Source of the DNA: Phaeosaccion multiseriatum
Lineage: Eukaryota > Ochrophyta, other classes
Length of the DNA stretch: 64,000 bases
NCBI GenBank assembly: GCA_965112735.1
Contig: OZ218952.1
Location: forward strand, 4,278,001-4,342,000
Direction: 5' to 3'
Positions 56,530 through 64,000 of this stretch are shown here, in pieces. The first letter of the stretch is position 1, and each line of letters starts with the position of its first letter. Under the pieces are notes generated by a model. That model ran no database searches. It had not been told where the DNA came from and worked only from the letters and a program-made list of their open reading frames with translations. A program made the position numbers and the translations under genes.

Positions 56530-58331
56530 ATGGGGGTGAAGAGGCACGTAGATGCACGCCCCCAACGTTGTGTGTGTGTGCGTGGGTGTGTGTTTTCGTG
56601 TGTGTGCGTATGTGTGTGTGTGCGTATGTATGTGGGTGTGTGGGGGCGTTTTTCTGTAGTGTGTGCGTATGTCCTCTTGTGTTCACCAAGAGGTCCGTCG
56701 CTCATCTTTACCCCCCCCCCGCCCCACCCCCTCCCTTCCCAGAACTATAAAGGCTCCTCAGATGCGAATGTGAACTTGAGAACGGAAATGAAGGCAAGGG
56801 GTGTACATCCGCAGCGTCTCCTCACCGTTGAAATGCTCCCCTGGATTGAGGTGAGCTGGCTTGTCCCGCTCTCTTTCCTTCTTCCCCACCTTCCTCCCCC
56901 CTCTCTCTTCCTCCTTCTCCTCCCTTTCCTCCTTCCGAAATAATGTCACCACAACATCTCCTCCCATGAATTGGCTCATTCTCACTCTACTCCTTCGACC
57001 CCCCCCCCAAATAGCATGTGCATGCCAAAACGACGGCGGACCTGGTGCTGGACACGTTCCACAAAACAGGACACACCACCTCGCTGGACGCGCTATGGGC
57101 GGGGGTTCCAATCCTGACGTTACCCGGCGACCGTATGGACCGCCGAGCCACGGCCTCCATGCTCTCCTCCCTCGGCATTGAAGACACAATCGTCGCCAGC
57201 GCTAAGGAGTATGAGGACGTGGCGGTGCGACTCGCCTCGCGGCCGCAGGAGCTGGCGGTGTTGCGTAAGAGGTTTGAGGAGGCACGTACGAGGCAGGGGG
57301 GGCTCTTTGACACGTTTAGTTTTGCCGAGGCGCTACGGAGGGCAATGCAAGCTGCGGTGGAGGTTCGAGTGGCGGCAGAAGAAGGACGGCAGAGGCCAGC
57401 CATGCATGTTTTCTTTCCGGGTAGCACGGCAGCAGCAGCAGTAGGAGGAGGAGGGGGAGGGGGAGGAGAGAAGGTGGGCAAGCTGCCGTCCTTTCCGTCA
57501 CCTCTTCAGCCGGAGCTGCTGCAGCAGCAGCAGCAGCAGCAGGAGGAGGAGGAGGAGGAGCCAGAGCGATCGTCAGCAGCAGCAGCAGCAGCAGGAGCAG
57601 GAGCAGCAGCAGCAGCAGGAGCAGGAGCAGCAGCAGCAGCAGGAGCAGCAGCAGCACCAGAAGGAGTGACGGCACTTGCCCTCAACAAGGTTATTGCCCC
57701 GCTGCTGCTGCACATCGGGGGCCGCGTGGAGAAGGCCGGCTGGTCCATCGTGGATATTGCCGAGCACCCTCGTGTGGACCTCAAGGCTCCCATGCATCAG
57801 CTCCGAGGCGTGGAGAGCGGCTCAGTCACGGCCATCTACGCCTCCCATGTCCTCGAGCACAGCTCCCACAACCACCACCACCACCACCACCACCACCAGC
57901 ACCAGCAGCAGCAGCACCAGCAGGTGGAGCAGGAGGAGGAGCAACAAGAGGAGCAGTTGGGTTCGGGAGGAGAAGTAGTGAGTGTCCTGGCCACCTTGCG
58001 CGAGTGGCGCCGGGTCCTGACACCCAGCAGCGGCACCCTGTTTGTGGCGGTGCCTGACCTCGCGGCCCTTGCTCGCCTCTACGTAGACCCGGCCTTTGCC
58101 CAGGACAGATTCCTCATTATGCGCATCATGTTCGGTGGGCAGGTGGACGAGTACGACTATCACATGTGCGGGTTCGATTACGACACGCTCGCGGCCTTCC
58201 TCAAGGAGGCAGGATTTTGTGTGTGGGAGCGGGTGAACAGCTTCGGTCTGTTTCAGGACAGCAGCCTTGTGCACGTGAAGGGCCACCCCGTCAGCCTTAA
58301 CGTGATTGCCCATCCGTGTGCAGTCGTGTGA
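54347..58331 (+). CDS. GT41 (OGT/SPINDLY-type) glycosyltransferase fused to a methyltransferase-like domain
   Basis: Six exons: 54347-54577, 54775-54902, 55030-55105, 55372-56493, 56743-56850, 57015-58331, phases consistent, 993 residues. The N-terminus is signal-peptide or anchor-like (CWIALLFVVCLVGWVRG, about 14-30). Short TPR-like helices follow (YFFLGLALHGLGSVESAITA, SWLNLGDSLL). The GT41 catalytic region spans about 265-650. LRVGFLSSDFGVHP has H280 (human OGT H498); VLVDLNSHTLG and VSWLGLPRTTG follow; NYQKM has K491 (human K842); H556 matches human H901; GHTTSLDALWAGVP has T576, T577 and D580 (human T921, T922, D925). GT41 enzymes add GlcNAc or fucose to Ser/Thr. After low-complexity Gly/Ala/Gln runs comes a class-I methyltransferase-like domain (about 775-985): GWSIVDIAEHPRVDLK, IYASHVLEH, EWRRVLTPSSG, VPDLAALARLY, FGGQVDEYDYH, SLNVIA. 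Its SAM-binding glycine motif is reduced (LHIGGRVEK). A His run interrupts it. Confidence 0.85.
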
Positions 58332-58522
58332 TGCAGTCATGTATATGAATCAAATAGAGAAGGCTATAGATTAGTGATGCTCTGTGTGTTTTCTATGCTG
58401 GATCTTTATCCATCGTTCTTGTCTCTCGCGCACCCTCTCTCTCTCTCCATCTGACACTCTGCAAGCGTGGCTCTCTCCTCCAAGACAGTCAAGTCAGCTC
58501 AGCATTTGACCTGCGACATATG

Positions 58523-60262
58523 CTACCAATGATACTGCTCCAACAGCGGTAAGAAGGCCAGGACGAAGCCTTGGTCGAACACCTCGTTGCTAAACCTGCC
58601 CACGCTGTCCCGTGCCGCCTGCCGCATGCCCCTGATGTCTTGTTGCGCGTTGCCCTTGCCGGACGTCGTGTCAAACACCGCGGCCAGGAGGGTAGCGTAC
58701 TCCAATGGTGTCTCTGCCAAGCAGCCTGTAGGTCTCCCCGTAACAGGGTCGTCTACAACGATGTCCTCCTTGGGCCCGCCTGAGTTGTGCGCCACTGTCA
58801 CCAGCCCGGCTGCCATCATCTCAACCACTCCGATACCAAAGTGCTCGTTCCACATGGAGTGCATACCGACACTTGCCCGCCCCAGCCAGGCCTTTAGCTC
58901 GCTAAAGGGGCAGTTCACCACGAACTCAACGCTGTCTTTGATGCCGAGCTCTCGGGCGAGGGCCTGCAGAGATTGGAGTAAGCGCTCGTCGTCTTCGTTC
59001 CGGCAGCTGCCCAGTACCACCAACTTGACGTGGTCAAAGGAGCAAGAGGAGGAGCCCGACCCCTCCTGCTCAGTCGCGCCTTCAGCAGCAGTGCAGCGTT
59101 GTTCATTCGCATCGTCGCCACCACTACTACTGCTGCTGCCGCCGCTGCTGCTGCTGCCCCTGGCGCCTAGCTTCCTCAGCTCTGCCAAGGCATGAAGCTG
59201 TAAGGCTTGATCCTTCTCCGGTCTGAACTGACCAACGCTCAACACTACCGCCTCTCTCCCCCCCTGCCCACCACCTTCCCCTGCTCCTCCTCTTCCTGCT
59301 CGTCCTGGTGGTGGTGGTCCATCGATGGGTAGAGACGCAAGATCCCCAGTATCGCAAGGTGGGAACACAACAATGGGCTTGGGAGACAGCCTCCACATGG
59401 CTTCAATGTGCTTCCGTGTCCAATTCGAATTGACCATGACCACCTGCGCAAAGGCTCCTGCCAAGGCATAGAGCAGCGAGAAGAGCCAGTAGTATAGCAG
59501 CTTGGCCGACGAGGCGCTGCCCGAAGAGGTAATCCACCCCTTGTTGTTGTACGAGGGTCGCAGGGCGCGGACCCGTTGCAGCATGTCGGTGCTGATGGTG
59601 GGGTAGTGCACGTAGGCTCCCACTCTGCAGCCCGCGAGTAAGCGAGCGGGGAGGAAGGAGAAGGCGAAGCCGGTGCTGTCGAAGAAGACGTCCGGAGTGG
59701 CCACGAGCAGAGCCTCCAGCGCGAGAAAAAGCGACCCGAGCGATTGGCCCAGCATGGTGAAGACGGGATAGCGGCGCGCCTCCAGCAACCACCTCCCACG
59801 CATGTACACCAGGTCTAGCGGGACAGAGACGTCGGCAGCGTCGAGCTGGAATCGCTCCTGCACCCGCTGCAGTACCGCCTCTTTGCTGGCGCTACCGCCC
59901 GTGGCGGGGTCGTCTCCTGTGTAAATGAGAATGTGCAGGGGCCTTGGTGCCTTCCCCCCTCCTGAAGCCGTTGACTCTCCACTGTTGCCGTCCTCCTCTG
60001 TCTTCCTGGTGCTCACAGCAACATTGCTCTGCTTCGCCGGTGTACGATACGTTCTGGAGAGGGCATGCACGGCGCGCCAGAGCACTCTCTCTCCCCCTCC
60101 CCCGCTGTCTGCGTAAGGGTGAAAAAAAGCCACCACCCTGGCATCCTTGGCCACGCCCCAGCGCCGTCGAGTGCGCCACCTGCCCACCGCGGCAAGCAGC
60201 CGCAGCGCAACGAAAGTGTACAGGAGTACGGCCGGCACACTGGCCAGGAAGAAAGACGGCAT
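58523..60262 (-). CDS. ALG11: ALG11-type GDP-mannose:Man3GlcNAc2-PP-dolichol alpha-1,2-mannosyltransferase
   Basis: Single exon, 579 residues from ATG 60262 (MPSFFLASVPAVLLYTFVALRLLAA, an N-terminal membrane anchor). An in-frame ATG exists upstream at 60559 but lies inside the importin alpha coding region, so 60262 is preferred. The enzyme adds the fourth and fifth mannoses to the lipid-linked N-glycan precursor on the cytosolic face of the ER. Marks: FFHPYADSGGGGERVLWRAV, VYMRGRWLLEARRYPVFTML, FFDSTGFAFS, VGAYVHYPTISTDML, VVMVNSNWTRKHIEAMW, FPPCDTGDLASLP, VLSVGQFRPEKDQALQL, and the GT4 donor-binding block GMHSMWNEHFGIGVVEMMAAGLVTVAHNSGGPKEDIV (E-x7-E). An insertion of Ser/Gly/Glu-rich residues (about 430-470) lengthens it relative to animal ALG11 (about 490). 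Confidence 0.92.
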   Translation of the reverse strand: MPSFFLASVPAVLLYTFVALRLLAAVGRWRTRRRWGVAKDARVVAFFHPYADSGGGGERVLWRAVHALSRTYRTPAKQSNVAVSTRKTEEDGNSGESTASGGGKAPRPLHILIYTGDDPATGGSASKEAVLQRVQERFQLDAADVSVPLDLVYMRGRWLLEARRYPVFTMLGQSLGSLFLALEALLVATPDVFFDSTGFAFSFLPARLLAGCRVGAYVHYPTISTDMLQRVRALRPSYNNKGWITSSGSASSAKLLYYWLFSLLYALAGAFAQVVMVNSNWTRKHIEAMWRLSPKPIVVFPPCDTGDLASLPIDGPPPPGRAGRGGAGEGGGQGGREAVVLSVGQFRPEKDQALQLHALAELRKLGARGSSSSGGSSSSSGGDDANEQRCTAAEGATEQEGSGSSSCSFDHVKLVVLGSCRNEDDERLLQSLQALARELGIKDSVEFVVNCPFSELKAWLGRASVGMHSMWNEHFGIGVVEMMAAGLVTVAHNSGGPKEDIVVDDPVTGRPTGCLAETPLEYATLLAAVFDTTSGKGNAQQDIRGMRQAARDSVGRFSNEVFDQGFVLAFLPLLEQYHW

Positions 60263-60361
60263 CCAGAGAACTTGTCTCGTTTCTCGTTTATTGTATCTTA
60301 CCATCCAGTGCCATCCGCTTCTTGCTTCCGTCCTTTTCTCTTTGTTATTCTCGCCACGAAC
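60263..60361. promoter_or_regulatory. 99-bp bidirectional promoter, ALG11 / importin alpha
   Basis: Only 99 bp separate the two opposed ATG codons, so both 5' leaders and both core promoters must fit here or extend into coding sequence. It contains T-rich elements (TTTATTGTATC near 60288 and TTTTCTCTTTGTTATTC near 60330) but no clear TATA box on either strand. Confidence 0.55.
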
Positions 60362-62599
60362 ATGTCGAGCTTTGCCAAGCACAAGGAGAAGTACCAGGAG
60401 ATCCATGGTCAGGGGGAAGCTGGGGCTGGGGCGCTCCAGAAGCAGGGCACGGAGCGGAGGAGAGCCGTCGCCAAGGAGCAGCGCTCCTTGAAGCGCAAGG
60501 GAGCACTGGCCAAGAGAAGGAATGTCGGGGGAGCTGCGGGGGAAGGGTTGGGGTCGCAACAGCTACAGCGGTGGACGGAGGCGGACGTGCAGCAGGCAAT
60601 GGAGGCGTTGACGGCGGCGGGAGGAGGCCAAGATCGTGTCCAATCCATCCTGGCCCCCTTGACCGCCGTGCGAAGGTTGCTGTCCGTGCAGGAGCAGGAT
60701 CCTCCCATCGACGAGCTCCTCGAGAGGGGCCTGCTGCAGCGCTTGCTGGTGCTGCTGAACCACCCAGACGATGGCGTCCAGCTGGAGGTGGTGTGGTGCC
60801 TGACCAACATTGCCAGTGGGGAGAGCTCGCACACCAAGATGGTGCTGGAGGCCCTGCCTCGGCTGCTGCAGCTTGTGGAGAGCGACAACCCTCCCCTGGT
60901 AGAGCACGTGCTGTGGGCGCTGGGCAATATTGCAGGCGATAGCGATGAGTGCAGGGACGTGCTTCTGCGGGCAGGGGCCATGCAGCCCCTGTGCAGGCAG
61001 CTGACGAGCTTCAACCAGCACCTGAAGGAGCAAAACCAGCAGCAGCAACAGCAACAGCAACCTTCTCAAGCACCAAAAGTAGCGGTGAACGCAGCGCTGG
61101 CCAAGCTGGCGGCCACGGCAGCGTGGGCTCTGTCGAATCTGTCTCGAGGCCATGGGGGCAGTGGAAAGCCCTTCCTGGAGAGCGGCGTATTGCCCACCTT
61201 GCTCGAGCTTCTGGCGGTCTGCGCAACTGCCAGCCCCACAACTACAGCGACGACACAGGGACAGGGACAGGAGGCGGTAGCGGAGGCAGCGCAGGACAAG
61301 CAGCAGCTGGCGCTAGAGGTGGCGTGGGTGTTCACCTTTCTGACGGCCAGGGAGGAGGACGTGGTAACAACCCTGCTTGAGATGGGCTTGGTGCAGAGCC
61401 TCCTACAGGCGCTGCAAGGCTTTGCGCAAGACGACTTTCGGGCTGGCGCCACCCCCGTCCTCCGAGCCCTGGGCAATGTGGTGAGCGGGCCGGACGAGTG
61501 GATCAACTTTACACTGAGCTTGCAAGACCCAGCCTTCTTGCCTCTGCTGGTTCGGCTGCTGCAGCTCGACCAAGCAGAATTCACGAGTGCGATGAGCTCC
61601 ATGGGTGCTAGCGACATGCGCAAAGCACAGCAGCACCAGCAGCACGGCCGTGCCCTGCTCAAAGAGGCGGCTTGGGTGGCCTCCAACATTGCCTCTGGAT
61701 CCCCTGCTGCCCGAGAGGCCCTCATTGCGGCAGGGGCCGTGCCGCAACTTATCCGCCTGCTGCTCTCGGGCCAGTTCGACTTGGAGAAGGAGGCGGCCTT
61801 TGGACTGTGGAACCTCGCCTCGGCAGATGCAAGCCCCGGGGCGGACGTTGCGCGGCAGTTGGTGGAGCAGGAGGGTATGCTGAGGGCCTTCATCGGGCTG
61901 CTGCGGGTACCCGATCCGGCGGCGGTCAAGTGCGCGCTGAGCTTTGTGCGGCTGGTGTGCGACAAGGTGCCTCAGGGGCCGCAGCTGGTGGAGAGCATGG
62001 AGGGTATCGACGCTCTTGACAACTTGCACTACGGGCAGGTAAGAACGAGAAGAACTGCCAATCGCGCGTTTACCCCCCCCCCCCCCCCCAAAAACTGAGA
62101 GCAAGTGGGGGCGGGACTGGATTTGATAGAGCAACCCGTTCTTCCCCCTCTTTAGTTCCTCTTTGGTGCGTGCTTCTGATGCTCTGTACCTGAGAAAGCT
62201 GCCTCCTCCTCCTTGTTGTCTCTCTCCCTTTCTTTTACTCTTAGCTCTCTTTCTTGCTCTGTCTCTGTGGCACTCTCTTTCTCTCTCTCTGTCCCGCTCT
62301 GTCCGCCCTCTCTCTCTCTTGTACTGTCTCTCTTTCTTGCTCTATCTCCGTCGCACCCTCTTTCACCCTCTTTCTCTCTCTCTCTCTCTCTCCTATGGCG
62401 CCTCATGCAGGTGGATCCTTTGCTCGCTGGAGAAGCCGCAGCGATGGTGGACAAGTTCTTCGGCGAAGACTATGGGGGTGAAGAGCAGGAGGCGGAGGAG
62501 CAGGGGGGCACGCCCTTTCCTGACGCTGCTGCTGCCGCGCCAGGCAGAGGCATGGGGAGGGGAAGGCAGATCAATCAACCTGCGTGGATGAAGGGATAA
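60362..62599 (+). CDS. Importin alpha (nuclear import adaptor)
   Basis: Two exons, 60362-62038 and 62411-62599, phase 0, 621 residues. It recognises classical nuclear localisation signals and links cargo to importin beta. The N-terminal importin-beta-binding segment is visible (RRRAVAKEQRSLKRKGALAK, about 30-55). Armadillo repeats follow, with the conserved Trp and Asn that contact the NLS: WCLTNIASGES, WALGNIAGDS, WALSNLSRGH, WVASNIASGSP. The C-terminal acidic end (ALDNLHYGQ|VDPLLAGEAAAMVDKFFGEDY) matches the Cse1/CAS-binding region; this joint falls exactly on the intron. It is longer than usual (about 530) owing to Gln-rich and other inserts between repeats (NQQQQQQQQ near 225). The intron is CT-rich. 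Confidence 0.92.
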
Positions 62600-63319
62600 A
62601 GGATGACTGTCCTCTAAGGTTATGTGTACATAATTTCGTCTTTTTTGAAGGTGGCCTTGCTTTCAGTATAGTATTCTACGCCTTGTCTCGAGAGGGCCGA
62701 GCAAAGTGTGTAGGTAGGGACGGACTGTATTGCGCTCTGCGAAAGAGCGTGCTTGTGAATAAGAGTATATATAGTTTTGTTTTGATGGGCACGCCATGTC
62801 TTCCTCCCCACCCTTTTCGAGTGAGGACGTCGTCTCTCCTCTGCGCCCACATAAAGACACGTACTCGAGTACTCAGTGACGCGATCTTCTCTACCCGCTT
62901 CACGCCACTGCTCACTCCACTCCATTGTTCTATCCTACCTGCCCCTTGATCCTTCGCCCCCCTCTATACAGTATCGAGACACTGCTATACAAATTTAAAA
63001 CTAAACAAGGCCCCCTTATCAACGAAAGACCACGTGAGTGTATCTTCCTCGGCCGCCTCTCGTTCAGCTATACCAATGTCAATAAGTGTTCGCTGCTGCC
63101 GGTCCGCGGAGACTGCCACATTTTTCTTGCCTTGCCATTCTTCGGCCGCGCGGTGCTGCGTGAGCCCAGCAACTCTGTCAAGCTCCTACTGCTTGTGGTA
63201 GGCATCTGCGAGCGAGGATGTGAGCAGCAGCGAGAGCAGGCAGGAGCGAGCGTGTAAGCACAAGTTCGAGCTGCAGAGTGCATTCAAGGCATGCCGGACA
63301 AGGTTACAGTGTGCGCCCG
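62600..63319. other. 3' flank of importin alpha, no gene seen
   Basis: AT-richer than its neighbours, with a plus-strand open frame at 62925-63257 that has no recognisable domain or codon bias. I see no RNA gene. Confidence 0.5.
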
Positions 63320-63320
63320 C

Positions 63321-63418
63321 CATAATCAGTAATCAGGCCGACTGGCGCCGGTCATAATCAGTAGTCAGGGCGGCTGGCGCCGGCCATAATCAGTATAATC
63401 AGGCCGGCTGGCGCCGGC
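63321..63418. repeat. Three tandem copies of a 32-34-bp palindrome-containing unit
   Basis: Copies at 63321-63352, 63353-63384 and 63385-63418. Each begins CATAATCAGTA and ends in the near-palindrome CTGGCGCCGG. They lie just downstream of the last visible exon of the unidentified minus-strand gene. Confidence 0.9.
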
Positions 63419-63490
63419 CGTAGGGCGCCCGTATATGACGTAGGGCTGAAAGGCAGTGATCCCCCCTCCGCCGCCAAAGCTACGACTCAC

Positions 63491-63891
63491 CGTACTTCTT
63501 CCTACGGCGGCTCCTCCATCCCTGCTTGTCGTCGTACTGGCGGTTGTACGTGATGCGTGCCGTCGCCTCACCTCCAGCCTTGTCTGTGCTAGGGACGGGG
63601 CCTCCAAAGGCGTACGCAATTACCTCTACCCAGTCGTTAAGGGAGTACTTCTCGGAGGAGCCCGTGCTCTCGCTCGCTGCTGGCGTCTTGGCCTCAGTCA
63701 CGGCAACAGTGGGCTTGGGCTCCGCGGCAGCCGCAGCGGGATCGACGAGGCGCATCATCTAAGGGCGGCGGAGGCGGAGGAGGAGGGGGAGAAGATAAAG
63801 ATACATGAGCGTGTGAATTGAAGACACGAGAGATGATGCGAGACAGCCGCTCTCTCGGCAAAAGCTATGAGGGACCGCAGGCAAGCGGGAG

Positions 63892-63927
<36 letters not shown>

Positions 63928-64000
63928 GCCGCTGCAGAAAGAGCCGCCGCAGCACAGGAGTCTTACCTCCATGCGCAATTTGCGAACGGCGATCAGATCC
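63491..64000 (-). CDS. Unidentified protein, partial (gene starts beyond right edge)
   Basis: Two exons are visible on the minus strand: one running in from the edge to 63967, donor gtaaga, and 63758-63491, donor gtgagt. They read DLIAVRKLRME | MMRLVDPAAAAAEPKPTV...YSLNDWVEVIAYAFGGPVPS...ATARITYNRQYDDKQGWRSRRRKKYG. The Ala/Pro/Glu-rich start followed by a compact end with a basic SRRRKKYG tail could suit an organelle-targeted or ribosome-associated protein, but I recognise no family. The exon ends in phase 1. An acceptor after CTTTCAG near 63449 would add about 16 residues before a stop; this is uncertain. A CAG run (63896-63924) lies in the intron. Confidence 0.5.

Noticed and set aside
60263-60559. 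Upstream in-frame ATG extending ALG11 by 99 residues
   Set aside because: It would overlap the importin alpha start on the other strand and adds sequence before the normal membrane anchor.
62925-63257. 110-residue plus-strand open frame after importin alpha
   Set aside because: No homology I recognise, no conserved start context and no neighbouring exon; probably chance.

Overview
The window reads as nuclear DNA of a eukaryotic microalga. It has intron-rich genes with GT-AG and a few GC-AG introns, GC-rich codon use, PPR-SMR proteins (an organelle RNA-binding family), a two-pore-channel-like cation channel, nuclear pore and nuclear import genes, and an exceptional density of simple repeats in introns and spacers. 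A secondary-plastid alga (stramenopile or haptophyte type) fits best; I cannot assign a species from this sequence.

Layout, left to right. (1) 1-11,552, minus strand: one secreted protein built of RCC1/BLIP-II-type repeats (CWG...GQLG...GEMG), followed by a Pro/Thr linker and an uncharacterised C-terminal part that runs off the left edge. It is cut into at least 20 small exons, and almost every intron holds an expanded microsatellite or minisatellite. (2) 12,134-13,350, minus: a decayed PPR-SMR pseudogene. (3) 13,496-15,549, plus: a triose-phosphate/nucleotide-sugar transporter family protein. (4) 16,825-25,468, minus: a 19-exon, 985-residue two-domain voltage-gated cation channel (TPC-like), reconstructed with consistent phase throughout. 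(5) 26,190-27,633, plus: GINS subunit Psf2. (6) 28,457-40,942, plus: an 18-exon Nup98-Nup96 precursor of 2,493 residues with GLEBS motif and HF/S autoproteolysis site. (7) 41,449-43,124, minus: a papain-family cysteine protease. (8) 43,722-53,978, minus: a head-to-tail array of four intact PPR-SMR genes, the fourth an internal fusion, each followed by a conserved flank carrying a plus-strand TATA-like box. (9) 54,347-58,331, plus: a GT41 (OGT/SPINDLY-type) glycosyltransferase with a signal-like N-terminus, fused to a methyltransferase-like domain. (10) 58,523-60,262, minus: ALG11 mannosyltransferase. (11) 60,362-62,599, plus: importin alpha, divergent from ALG11 across 99 bp. (12) 63,491-64,000, minus: part of an unidentified gene.

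The neighbours do not form one pathway. Themes recur, however: nucleocytoplasmic transport (Nup98-96, importin alpha), protein glycosylation (ALG11, GT41, possibly the sugar transporter), and organelle RNA binding (PPR-SMR array). The genes were joined by matching splice phase across exons by eye, so exon borders are predictions. The most unusual points are the PPR-SMR array with its repeated flanks, the GT41-methyltransferase fusion, a predicted 5-nt microexon, a 17-bp motif found in both introns and coding CAG/CTG tracts, and a 230-bp foldback element with a target-site duplication.
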